Assembly (NCBI RefSeq): GCF_031755915.1
Contig: NC_083386.1
Coordinates: 2,697,001-2,761,000, forward strand
DNA length: 64,000 nucleotides
Origin: Ziziphus jujuba
Lineage: Eukaryota; Streptophyta; Magnoliopsida; Rosales; Rhamnaceae
Direction: 5' to 3'
Shown: positions 49,545 through 62,906 of the stretch, piece by piece
How the letters are laid out: each line of letters opens with the position of its first letter
Position numbering within the stretch: the first letter of the stretch is position 1
Position numbers and translations under genes: made by a program
Notes under the pieces: model-generated
The model's input: only the letters and a program-made list of their open reading frames with translations
The model's database searches: none
What the model was told of the DNA's origin: nothing

Positions 49545-52500
49545 TTTTTATATATATGTGTATATATATATATATATATATTTTCAAAAAAAATATGCTT
49601 TCATAATGACCAGGACAAAACAGCGTCACGGACATATGCCTAGCAGATTGTATATTTTTATACAAGTAATCGCACACTGTAACCTTCTAATTTTTAATAT
49701 ATGATCATAAAAGTTTTACAGGCCAGTTGTTAGCATACTCTGGGAACTAAATAGCAAACAGCATGAGAACCAATTGAGCAAAACCCAGATCATCTTCCAT
49801 AAATAGTTTGTCCAAAAATTCTGAATCTTCTTCCGTAGAATTTATTACGGCCTTTAATTAAGAGGGATAATTTTATATAAACCTTTTTAGTTTTACTATG
49901 ATTAAAGTTAAATCTCACATTTTAAAAAAAATTAGTATTTAAAATTTTCAATTTTTAACAGTTAATTTTAACAATTAGAAGCTATAATTATATTTTCAAA
50001 ATTTTATTCAATCATAAAATTTTAATTTTTAATTTTTTTGATTTTTTAACTGTAAAAATTGATTGAAAAATTAATAAATGAGTTTGTTTTGATAGATTTA
50101 AAAGACTAAAGTGAATGTAGTCATCCCCGTTTAATTAAAATAATTAATTAATGTAGTCATCCCCGTCAAAAAATTCTATGATATCTGAATTTATAACTGT
50201 ATCTGTACACTCAATAATATTGATTCGTAATAAGGTAGAAATGACACAAAACTATTTAATTTCATATTTTAATTTATTTGAAATTTATTTTAGTCTAATT
50301 CAGTAATTGAATAGGAAAATCATGCGGAATAAATATTTTCTTTTCTATATTGCAAATAGAAGGAATTCAAAATTTTTAAGGTTTTTAGTTAAGAAAATAA
50401 TGACTTTATTAATAAATTATCTTGTATGTTCTATATTCCAATTATCCTCGCCTCTCATAAAGAGAAGAAAAATAAAATTCTTATAGAAAACAATTATAAT
50501 AAAATATTGGATTAACTTAATCTATATGATTTATTTTAAAAAACAAATTAGGTAGTTGTGTATTATCAGCTTATTTCGTGTATGAAAGTCTACTGAAATA
50601 AAGGCACGTAATATTAGTTTTTGTTTTGTTTTTTGTTTTTTGTTTTTTTTTTTTTGTTTTTGAAAAATAAACTCATATTGAATTCACCAAATACATTATA
50701 CATCCTGATGGAAAGCGTATTTTATTAAGCTATTAGGCTGGTATATCTAGGATAGTTTAAATTAATCTGAGACATGGGCAGGGGTTAGGTTATATATAAT
50801 AATATCATATTGAAGATATTACCATCCATCAGAACGGCCGTTTAATAACAAATTAATAATTGGTAGCGTGTTAGGTTGCTAGTGGACTCCTCAGGAGTTA
50901 ATTCTTTCTCCACTCTCAATTTCTGTAGGAATATTTTTGGTTTTTCACATTTAATGAATTGCATATTTTTCAATTAAAATAACTAACAAAAAAAATTATA
51001 AATTAGTATTAAAATTTATCAATATTATAATTTTTTTTTATTATTACAACAGTTTCTAATATAAAGAAGAAAAAAAAATGTCAAATTTATGAATATATAT
51101 AAAAAGGATATTAACTGAATCGATTTTTTAACTATATAATTTCATATGTCATTGAGGTTAATTTTTTTTTTTGGGTTAATTTCTAAAATTTAATAAATCA
51201 ATTTTCTTGCAAACCCAAGTTTATTCTTCTTTTTGCCTAACCTCGTTAGGTGGAATCTGATGAGTGTTTGGAAAATATACATAAACGAAATATGATTGTC
51301 TGATTCTGATACATAAATATGTTGCTTTAGATGTAAGAGAGTAAAGAAAAAGAATGGAGAGGGAGATAGTGGTTTACACGTGTCAAATCGTAGTGAGTGA
51401 TTGATGCAGATCGATGTGTAAGCTCCTCCTCCTGATATTTTACACACAAAAAAAAAAAAAAAAAAAAAACTCATCATTGATGATAAAAGGGACCCACCAA
51501 CATATGTATGATGATCGATAGCTTGCAACCCTGGTTTTCTCTACATGATGTAACCGCTGCCGTTGGATCAATCTAAAGGGAGAAGACAAAACATATTACG
51601 TCCCAAAATTAATTATTCGGTTACTTTTCTTTATAAAATAAAAACATTAATTCAGTTAAAAGTTGAAGGCAATATGAAATTAAATTATTGTATCAACTTT
51701 TTAATCTTTCCATTAGTTTTTTCATATATAAAAGAATCATATCCTAGTTTGAAGTTTCTTTTATTTATTAGCTCATCCGTGGACGATTTTGCTTCTATGG
51801 TTAAAGACATCAAACACTTTAGGTAAGAGTTTGATTGTTTTTTGCTTTTTCTTTAAAGGCTCTTCTTTTTTTTTTTTTTTTTATGATTTTGTTTCCAGAA
51901 TTGGTAAATAGATATTTAATTCCAATAGAGAAGTATTGCAAATAATAATGATGATAACAATAATAATAATAATAATAATAGTGATTAATTTTCTCTAGCT
52001 AAAAATGGGGTGCTCCTTGATGGTTTAGCGCATAATTCGATATCACGAGCTAATGTCTTGTAACATACCAATCTATTATTTTCAAAAATTATGCTTTGCC
52101 ATTTCACACTGAAAATAAATTAAATAAATATATTTAAATAATTTTCATAATAATCTTTATTTATTATTATTATTTTTGAAGAAAGTAGAATAGCAAAAAA
52201 TCAAGTTGGTGCAAGAGAGAAAAAAAAAAAAAAAAAACCTGATATGACAAGTGATTCTCACATGAAATATTGAAATGGGTGTAAGAGTAAGGGATAGAGA
52301 TAGGAAGTGGAGCACCAAATATAAAAATGGGCGTCTAATCATCCTCCAATCATCTCACATGATATTCATCAAATTGGCACTTGTTCTTCTTATAAATCCT
52401 TCAATTAAACGCACCAAACTAATACATCATCAAATTGGCCTACACTCACTCACAATCAAAATCCTTTTTGCTCACCTTTGTGTTGATTCTAGGCATCTTT

Positions 52501-53100
52501 GGGAGAGAGAGTGTGGAAAAATTCAGACACATTTCCAACAATTTTATGTGGGAGACTGGCAAAATACCATTCATATATTTGTTTTAATTATTGAGTTCCA
52601 AACTTGAGAAGAAAGAAAAAGAAATACTGATCTATATGTACATATGAGTAGGGACGTCTGTGTCTTACACAGTTATAGTAAACGTGGAGAATAATGTGGA
52701 TTATATATAAATGGCCTTTCCATAGGGCAAAGGAACTTGATGAGGGGCTGTTGAAAGGAAGTGATATGATTTATATATGTGCCCACAAGCTATTGTGTGA
52801 AATGTGTTGGAATTGAACTTCTTAAGCAATTCCAATATAAAGGAAAAACAAAGATGATTCTTGATTGCTCTTTCCCTGTCTCCTCTTTGTTTCTACTATT
52901 TTATTTTTTTATATTCTTTCATTTCGAATTTTATTTGTCTCGGCATTGTTTTGTTCTTCTTTTTTATTTTTTCTTTACTCAATGCGCATGTCTAACTTAA
53001 TTTCTTATATTTATATATATACTGGTCTGATATACTGAGGGATTTATAGAAAGCACCCCATCAAATTTGACAGTTATAGATTTCTATCTTTTACAATTCT

Positions 53101-53153
<53 letters not shown>

Positions 53154-53514
53154 TTTTGGCTGAAAAATCTTCTCTATAATTTATTCATTATATCTAACTT
53201 TTTTTTTTGGCTGAAATATTTATTATATCTAACTTGTATATAAATATGCATATAGAGTGACATTCATATTATATTAACATTATATTAACGTGATAATTTT
53301 AAAATAAGAACTTTATTAACTCGTGAATCATTTTAAAAATTAATTATGACATAGAAAAGCATAGTTAAGATATTAAAAAACATAGGAGGGGGTTTGGTAA
53401 AATACTAACATCTTATTTCTACCTACAAAACAATTATAATTTTTATTTTTGAAGTAATTAAAGGATTCTAAAGGAAATTTTAACGGTTTTACCATAGTAT
53501 CCTCTTAATGTGAA

Positions 53515-53553
<39 letters not shown>

Positions 53554-56500
53554 TGAAGATGATACTAGTCGAACTTTGAATGTTTTCACTACAATAAGTG
53601 GAATAGATAATTGGTTTCATCAATTGTTATATGGTTTTTGCTTTTAATACATTACTATTTAAAGTGTCAATATTATATTCGTGGGAAAAAGAGTGTCCAC
53701 ATATAGAAAAAGAAATAAGTCGTATAAGATCACTAGGAAGTTTTATCAAAGGAAGATGAAAAAATTGTAAAATATTTTGATGTGTGAATTAAAATCGAAA
53801 AAGAAGAATTATTTTTTTTTGAGAATGGCACTCCATTTAATCGTAATAATGTTAGTCTCCATAATTTATTCATGTCATTGGGCAGAGAAAGAGAGAATGA
53901 TCTCTTAGAACTTCATAGTCCCTTTATGGCCACCCAGGATCCCAACAACGAACGAAAACGACAAAACAAAAACGAAGCTAAAAAAAAAAAAAAAAAATGA
54001 AAGCAAAAATTAGTCAGCAAAATTAACAAAATGATGTATCAATTATTACCAACAAATGTCATATTCAAGCCCACTATATAAAAAAAATATAATTTGTGTA
54101 CTTAATTAATTATTAGAAGCCCTCCTTGTCGAGCTAGATCTATCATGTGTTGTCTATAGCTTAATGGATAACATATATATATATATATATGCAATTTTGC
54201 TATAAAACCTGTCCATTTTCGTGCTCTTAGTTTTTACCCTCGTTTAAAGATGGCTGTGTAAGTTCTTTTACACGTCTCGTCTATAATTAAAAAAAAAAAA
54301 AATTAGGTGTGTATATTTTCACTCGTGCACATTACAAAATAGGATAGGTGCATTTTGTAGGAAAATCTTATACATGTATATTTCCTCCATTTTTATGAAA
54401 AGCATAGGCATTGACTTTTTTTTTTTTTATAAATAATATTCAAGACTTTTCCACTTGTTATTGATCAATTTTATCTTGATTTACATGTTGAGGAGGTTGA
54501 AAAGAAGCATTTATGATCATGGATCTAGTTATATATATATATATGTACGCAAGAGTTCTTCAGTTTGTTTGATAAATGGTAAATTAGTGAAAATCTTTTT
54601 TTTTTTTTGGGTGAAAAAATGATAATTTTTCTATATTTGGATAGTTATTTGGAAATGAAAAAGGTGTAGATTTTGGAAATTAGATTTTCAAATTTAAATA
54701 AAATATGTGAAGAAATTAATCTCACCTTAAAAATTCATTTTAAAAATCCATGGAAAACTGATTGTAAGATTTTTTCTTTTAAAGTACAAATTTATTCTTG
54801 ATTTAATTATTTAAAAGTTTTAACATTCTTATTATTAATCAAATATTACACAAGAAAACTGCTTCCCTAAAAAAAAAATTAATTCATAGATAAAATAAAT
54901 TTTATAAATCAATTTCCTTAAAAAAATTGACATCGTAAAATGAAGAGTATAAATATATATATATATATATATATACAAACTAGAGCTGTATATACGTTCC
55001 CCATAATGTTTTCATGGCCAAAAAGTGTTGTACTAGACGAATTCTTGCATGGACTTGTTCAAAAGAATCATGCACTTTTTACATCTTATAGATTACAACA
55101 AATAAACATTTAAAAATAATAATAATAATAATAAACAAACACGAAGGTTATATAATCAATTGGCAAACCCTTTTTTCAACAAATTATTTGTTTAGTGGAG
55201 GGAAAATTCACTTTCCCACCCATTTATGCTTTTTAAATCCATTGTGTGTATATATATATATATATATTTCAAAATATATATACATGAAAAAAATTGTTGG
55301 ATTCAATACATCCAAATTTTCAAAGGCTCCACATTCCCTTCCATCTACTAGCTACTCTTTTATAATTTAGTCAAAATTTTACCACTTAAAATTGTTTTTT
55401 CTAGTGATATCCCTTTAAGCCAAAAAAGGACTAAAAAGCAAATGTTTTTAGCTTTTGCAAACTCTGTCATATCAAGCAGTGAAATTAAAAAAAAGCCAAT
55501 CCTTGACCAAAAAGCCTTGCATAATTGATCAATATTGGTCTTTGTCCTTCAAAAGTTTTGGTCAAAGATTCATTTTGTTTTCTTTTTCTTTCTCTGTATC
55601 TAGCGGCTAATACTCTCAACATATGAATCTTTTCGTGGAACCAATTTGACACTACATGCTTTCCTTTACGTAATACAGCTTTTGTTTTTATTTTTCCTCT
55701 CTCTGTGTGATTTGCCTAATGAAAGCTTAATTTGCACAAATGGTAATATTAATCGAAAACGCGTGCACCGTCGAAATGGGCAACAAAAAAGACCAAAAGC
55801 AAGTGCCTTTTATCAACAACTTTTGCTTGCAATTAGACAAGTTCCAGCCAATCCATGCGTGATCAAATTTGGGCAAGACAATAATTGATCACGATAAGCA
55901 AGTTCACAAACCAAAAGGAAAGAGAGGTTATATAATGATTTGGATCATATATGACAAAAACAGGCACTAAACATTAAATAAAGGGGTAAAAAGATTAAAG
56001 GGCTATAATATTTTGATCAAAGTTTTGCACGTAAAAATTGAGTTAACTGGTTAGGTGGTGCTATAATTGTATCTTAATTAGGTAAAACTATTATTGTTGT
56101 ACGATTAATACTTTTTTTTTTTTTTTTTGGTTGTTCTAAGATATATTTTTGCTCCAATACTATAAACCGGTTTTAAAATAATTAAAGAATTGAAGCAACA
56201 ATATTAATTTAATGATTTTCCAAGTTCATTTCCATTTATTTATGATTCTTCAACCTGCTTTAGGAGAAAAGTTGTTTTTATTAAAAAAAAAAAAAAAAAG
56301 AAGAAAGAAAAATGACGAAAGAAAAATGACAAAAGGAGAAAAGTTATTATATCTTCCATTTCTTTGAAAGCTATGATAATTATTTAGCGCATGGGTTAGC
56401 TAGAAAATAGAGTCGTTTTGAAGGATATATAACCTGTAACTTTTGAAGCTCAGATTATTGTGGTAAGCATTAATATGTATACTTTTTTGGAACGAGGATA

Positions 56501-57941
56501 TACATCTTCTTTTTTCATGCTTTTTCACTTTCTTGGAACGGGGGGTATACGTTTTCTTTTTTCACGCCTTTTCTTTCTTCAGTTCGATTAAATATATCTA
56601 ATATCATTATCTATTCTTTTAAATTAAAACTAACTTAAATTTATTTACATTCATTTCATTATATATATATATATTTTATAATTTTTTTTTTTAAAAGAGA
56701 AAAATTATGCCTTATATTATAAGAACGTCACCAACTGATTTTTCATTCAACATGTAAATTTATGTACTTGGGTTGGACCCCAAAAATTGGCCCAAATCTC
56801 AATTTGGATGTGGATAGTCTATTTTTTTGTGGACCTCATAACTCGTCCCAAATCCGGAAAGACAATTATTAAATGATGTTTCTCAGAGCACCTCATAAAA
56901 TCTAGTAAGACACACAAATTTACGAAAACAAAGGAAGATAATTACCAAAATACAAAAAAAATTTCGGTCCTCTGTATACCGTGCACGGTGTATTTAGAAT
57001 CACCCAACGCTGAAAACCTAACCATTCAATTGTCTACCTGGGCCTGTTGGACCTGTTGGCTATGTTAGTAATTCTTTGTTCAATGTAACGAAAAAATTTA
57101 TTAGACAAATTAATAAATTTTCATGTCTCATCTTTGTTAGTGTATTTTCATATCTCTCTCATTTTGTACCTTTCCGGAATGGACTCTTGTGATTTGGGAT
57201 ATCTAATCTTAGAGCCTTTAATGATTGTTTCCCAGTCCGTAATATGATACAATCAACTTGATATTTTTGAAATTCATACTGTAGTTTGAGTTTAAGGGCT
57301 CATCTAAAAACCAAATTAGTTTTTATTTTTATTTTTTTTACTCTGAGTATTAGTTTGGATTTGATAGGAGAGCATCGAAAACTGAAATATATGAACAACA
57401 TTTTGTACGGAGTTTATATCCGTTTGATAAATTATTTGAACTTATAATATAAATAATGCGATTCAAATATGTTTGGACCTTTCAATTGCATTGTTTTTGG
57501 CCTAGAACTTCACAAAAATCAATTTTATTTATCTATTATTATTATTATTTTTGGGCTTGAAATGAGATAACATGTTTTTATATACAACTTATGGTACACG
57601 GTTCTATTTGTCAAATTGAAATCGTAAAATCATCGGGATTTTGCAAGACAACAAAAACCCTTCTAACATAACATCAATGATTTTTATAGCGATAAGATCG
57701 AGAAAAGTGAATTTTTTTTTTGCCCCCCCATAAAATTGTTTTAAGTGCTTTTTGTAGTTATAGGTACAAATATCCTCTTTTTTATTTTATTTTTATTTTT
57801 TAACTAAAATACAGATAGAAAAGGTTGAATCATGACATTTCGTATGAAAGGGACGAGGGTCCTCTGATCCCAAGGGATTGGCCTTTTTTGAATCTGAAAC
57901 TTGTTGTACCTTCTTAATTTTGCTCAAATCACGTTTTTTGT

Positions 57942-57982
<41 letters not shown>

Positions 57983-58684
57983 TTTTCATTATATTTCTGC
58001 ATTTAATTGGATAAAATGAAAAAAAAAAAAAATTGAGTGAAACCCATTATTACGATAGTGAAAGATTGTGACTTTCCAGCAACCGACATTTTAACGCACT
58101 CCACACATCCTTGAATTCATAAGCAATTAAACCATAAGCAATTCATAAGCAACCGACATTTAATAAAAGCCATTTTCATTTTTGTTTTTGCTTTTGCTTC
58201 GGCTTCGATAGTGAGAGTTTACCTATAAAATTCATTTCATTAATTGTCCTCTCCGCTTCTCAAACATTCAAATTCCAAGTTGACTCCAGAATTTTGAAAA
58301 ACCAGGCCATGCCTTCATTTTGATTAATCATACTTCTCAATGGTCAAACAGATAATAAGAAGGTCTCTATTTAACATAAAAGTAAATAAATAAAGAAGGT
58401 AATTTCTCATAAGACAATTATGGAGTCCGCAAAGTCACTGAACCTCAAACCAAGGTCGCGAGACTAAATTTACATACTCCCAGTTTCTCATTAAGAAAAG
58501 TAAACAACAAAAAATTTCATTGTGGGCTTTACTTATTTTTTGCATAATCCCAATCCTTCCGAGCTATAAACATTCTCAATATATATGTTATCATCGAGTT
58601 ATTTCTTACAAGAGGGATGGACAATTGGTCACGTTTCTTATATATATAAAAAATACTTTTAATCTATTGAAGAGAAACTACGGA

Positions 58685-59265
58685 TAGGGATGTCAATTTG
58701 CCCCACCTATCCCCAAAACCGCGGTGCATCACCCCTAACGGGGCGGTTTTTTCCCGAAAATTCGGGGATGCAGGGCGGGTTCGGGGCAAATGCTTAAAAA
58801 TCGAGTCGGAGACTGGCCGGGGACGGGGAATAATAACCCCGCCCCGAACCCGCCCCGATATATATATATATATATATATATTTATTTATTTATTATTTTT
58901 TTTTATAAAATTTTATTTATGTAAAATCATTTTCTTCTTTTTTTTATTTATTTTTCTAAATATGTATTTTATTATAATTGTAAATTTGTTCCTTGATATA
59001 TTTTATTATATTTTTATTGCATTGTAGTCATTTTCTTTATATTTTAATCATAAAATAATTTTTTTATATAAATTTTTTAAAAAAATATCAATTAAAAAAT
59101 AAAATGGGAAAAACCGTCCCGCCCCGTCCTCGCTCCGCAAAATCCCTGATCCCGTCCCGCACCTAAAGAAACGGGGAAAATTGCGGGGATGGGATATAAA
59201 ATTCCCCGCGGGGACGGGGACGGGATTTTAAAAACCGGTCCCGCCTCGCCCCGTTGACATCCCTA
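58685..59265. mobile_element. Non-autonomous hAT element, GC-rich ends, 581 bp
   Basis: Perfect 12-bp terminal inverted repeats (TAGGGATGTCAA...TTGACATCCCTA) and a perfect 8-bp target duplication ACTACGGA (58677-58684 and 59266-59273), which defines hAT. The two arms of about 170 bp are very GC-rich with CGGGGACGGGG-type runs and are largely inverted copies. They flank an AT-rich middle with a (TA)n tract. No transposase is encoded. The composition contrasts sharply with the surroundings. Confidence 0.9.
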
Positions 59266-59273
59266 ACTACGGA

Positions 59274-59634
59274 CATAGCAAGTACTTTTAAATTTTTAGT
59301 GACACCATTTTTAATGTGTACATATTAGCATCTTTTCAACGTGAAATGAAATTATATGTTAACAAAGGTTGGCCCATTTCTTTGCCCTCTGAACTGAACG
59401 CACATTTTTGAGGGTTTGAATCATACTTTCTTCCTCTTATATTAGAATATTATTATAATTTTAATAAATTAAAAAAAAAACTCTATATATATATATGCAT
59501 ATATATATATATTAGATTGATATGATGATTTTAGTATGAATTTTCCTTTATCAGTTATTAAGTATATCATATCGAAAAGTTAAAGTTTAAAAACAAATTA
59601 ATAATACATAAATTTAATAACATATTTAAATTTT
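59274..59634. other. Spacer between hAT element and second CACTA remnant
   Basis: AT-rich, with TA tracts near 59484-59512. Nothing recognised. Confidence 0.5.
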
Positions 59635-62049
59635 TACTACGGAAAAAAATGATTTAGCGACACTAAACATGCGACATAATACAAAAATTAGAAATAAAAC
59701 GTCGCTAAATAAAACAACAAGCGACACACTTTATACGGCATTCCTAAATAGATAGAAAATTGATATCTAGCAACATAAACTTAGTGACGATACGAAAAGC
59801 ATAAATCGAAGGTAACTAAAAAAATAAGCGACTCTGGCTCTCCGCGTCGCTGCATATAAGAATATCAACTCTCTTTCTATTGTTCTTTAATTAGTTTTTA
59901 TATTTTTTCATCTACAAATAAATACTAAAAATATTTCTTAAAATATAAAGAAAACTTACTGGTGTGGTGATTAATATTTTTATTTTTCAAGTACAAATTA
60001 TTTTCTTTTAAAATTTGCAAGTAATTCAAATAGTATTTTTGTTTTATAATTATGAGAACCAGTGACTCAAATATTTACTCATGCGTCGCCTGATATATGA
60101 AATTAATTTTTTTAATGTTTCTTAATAATTTTTTTTCATTTTCAAATAAGTACTAAAATTATATCTTAAGCATGTGAAGCAATATTGCTTAGGTGATTGT
60201 TTATTTTTTTTTTTGTTTTTCTAGTACAGGTTATTATATTTCAAAAATTTGCTACCATTTGAGGTTTTCAAATGGACCGGCGACGCAGAAACCTTAGTTT
60301 TGAGTCACCGGTTCAAAAAATAATTTTTTTTTAATCATTTTTTTTCTCATCTTCAAATAAGCACTGTAATTATTTCCTAAATATGTGCAATATATTTCTT
60401 AGGTGGTTATTTTTGTTTTTCCGGTACAGGTTATTATGTTTAAAATTTTCTATCCCTATTAATTTTTTTTTTGTTGAATGGACCAGGCGACCTAGAAGAC
60501 TTCCTTTTGCGTCACCGGTTCCAAAGTTTTTTTTTTTTTTTTTGTTTTCTCAATAATATTTTATCTGACCACCAAATAATCATTGAAATTATTTCTTAAA
60601 TATCTGAAGCAATACTACTTAAGTGGTTGTTTAACCTTTTTGTATTTTCAATACAGGTTAGTATGTTTTAAAATTTGCTACCAAGTTAATATATTTTTTG
60701 AAACAAACAGGTGACATGTATATTTTGCTTTTGTGCCGCCGGTTCAAATTTTTTTGTTTTGATTTAATAATTTTTTATCTAACCATCAAATATGCATTGA
60801 AATTATTTCGTAAATATGTGAAGTAATATTTCTTAGGTTTTTGTTTACCTTTTTTTGTTTTTCCAGTATAGGTTATTATGTCTTAAACTTTGCTATCAAT
60901 ATAATTTATTTTTTAAAACAAACAGGCAACTCATAAACATACGTTATGCGTCACTGGTGGTAAATAAATTTTTCTTTTGATTTTTTATAATTTTTTACCT
61001 CACCATCAAATAAGCATTGAAATTATTTCTTAAATATGTGAAGTAATATTTCTTAGGTGTTTGTTTAATTTTTTTTCATTCCGGCAACGCATTAGCCTAC
61101 CTTACGGGTCGCTGGTTCCCCTTTTTTTTTGTCTTTGAATAATTTTTATCTCATCTTCAAAGAAGCATTGAAATTATTTCTTAAATATATGAAGCAATAT
61201 TTTTTAGGCGGTTGTTTACTGTTTTTGTTTTCCAGTACAGGTTATTATGTTTTAAACTTAACTATCACTTTAATATATTTTTTGAAACAAACCAGTGACG
61301 TATAACTTTTGCTTTTGTGTCGCTGGTTATAATTTTTTTTTGATTTAATAATTTTTTATTTGACCATCAAATAAGCATTGAAATTATTCCTTAAATATGT
61401 GAAGTAATATTTTTAGGGTGTTTGTTTAATTTTTTTTTTTCGTTCCGGCGACGCATCATCCAACCCTACTGCATCGCTGGTTCAAATTTTTTATTTTTGT
61501 TTTTGAATAATTTTTTATCTCATCTTCAAATAAGCATTGAAATTATTTCTCAAATATATGAAGTAATATTGCTTAGGTGGTTGTTTAACTTTTTTCATTC
61601 TCCAGTACAGGTTATTATGGTTGTCTAATTTTTTTCTTTTTGAATGGACCAGCGATGCAGAATCCTTCCTTATTCATCGTCGGTTCCCATTTTTTTTTTT
61701 TTTGTTTTTTGTCTTTTAATAACTTTTTACCTCATCATCAAATAAGCATTGAAATTGTTTCTTCAAAATGTGAAGGAATAATATTAAGTGGGAACAGGAG
61801 ACGCATAAGTCTTTATTGTGCGTCGCTGGAGAAATTTTTTTTTTTTTGGGGAATTTGTTTTACCTTACCATCTAATACCCATTGAAATTATTTCTTAAAT
61901 ATGTGAAGCAATATTTCTTAGGTGGTTGTTTAATTTTTTTGTTTTTCCAGTACAGGTTATTATGTTTGAAAATTTGGCATCACTTTAAAATTTTTTTTGG
62001 GGAATGGAACAGATGACGCAGAATCCTTCATTATGCGTCGCCGTTGATA

Positions 62050-62081
<32 letters not shown>

Positions 62082-62906
62082 TTCTTATAATTTTCTTCTC
62101 ATCTTTAAATAAGCACTGATTATGGTTGTTTAATTGTTTTTTTGTTTAATTTTTTTTTTTGGATGGAACCGGTGATGCAGAATTTTTACTTATTCGTCGT
62201 CTGTTCCATTTTTTTTCTTTTTTTTTTGGTTGTCTTTTAATAAATTTTTACCTCATCATCAAATAAGCATTGAAATTGTTTCTTAAAAGTGTGGACCAAT
62301 AATGTTTAGGTGGAACAGGTGATGCATAAGTCTTTATTATGCATCGCTGGTGACTTTGTTTTTTTTTTTTTTTGAGAATTTATTTTACCTTACCATCTAA
62401 TACCCATTGAAATTATTTCTTAAATGCGTGAAGCAATATTTCCTAGGTGATTGTTTAATTTTTTTGTTTTTCCAGTACAGGTTATTATGTTTGAATATTT
62501 GGTATCATTTTAAATTTTTTTTTTTTTTTGGGAATGGAACTGGCGACGTAGAATCCTTCCTTATGCGTCGCCGTTGATTTTTTTTTTTTGGTATTCTTAT
62601 AATTTTCTTCTCATCTTTAAAGAAGCACTGATTATGGTTGTTTATTTTATTTTATTTTTTTGTTTTCAAAATTTTTTTTTTTGAATGGAACCGGCGACGT
62701 AGAATCCTTACTTATTCGTCGTTTGTTCCAATTTTTTTTTTTGTTGTCTTTTAATAAATTTTTACCTGATCATCAAATAAGCATTGAAATTGTTTCTAAA
62801 AATGTGGAGGAATAATGTTTAGTTCTAACAGGTGATGCATACGCCTTTAGTATGCGTCGCTGGTGACTTTTTTTTTTTTTGGGAATTTGTTTTACCTTAC
62901 CATTTA
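59635..62906 (+). mobile_element. Left part of a second, degraded CACTA element
   Basis: The end reads TACTACGGAAAAAAATGATT then TTAGCGACAC, matching the first element's CACTACGCGAAAAA...TAGCGACAC but with the first C changed to T. GTCGC/GCGAC subterminal repeats follow (59650-59860). An array of T-rich units then runs to 62900. Each unit holds a degenerate GGCGACGCAGAA...GTCGC(C/T)GGTTC core, AAGCATTGAAATTATTTCTT and CCAGTACAGGTTATTATG (near 60225, 60422, 60649, 60865, 61233, 61603, 61948 and 62475). Many cores have lost CpG (GTGATGCATAAG, GCATCGCTGG). The array stops abruptly at about 62902. No coding part lies inside the window. Confidence 0.75.

Larger units (their letters stand above)
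48172..58684. other. Gene-free AT-rich region with MITEs
   Basis: The first ~200 bases are the promoter/leader of the UMAMIT gene. The rest has two hairpin MITEs (listed separately), many poly-A/T runs and (TA)n tracts (for example 53120-53144, 53521-53546, 57943-57977). It also has small local features, such as AATTAATTAATGTAGTCATCCCCGT-type repetition near 50140-50170. Open frames are short, lack domains and run through low-complexity sequence. No gene recognised over more than 10 kb. Confidence 0.55.

Noticed and set aside
55646..55888. 80-codon frame with a basic stretch
   Set aside because: Low conservation signals, no neighbours or promoter features; most likely chance.
58698..59027. 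109-codon frame across the hAT element
   Set aside because: It runs from the GC-rich arm into (TA)n and poly-T sequence and resembles no transposase; the element is non-autonomous.
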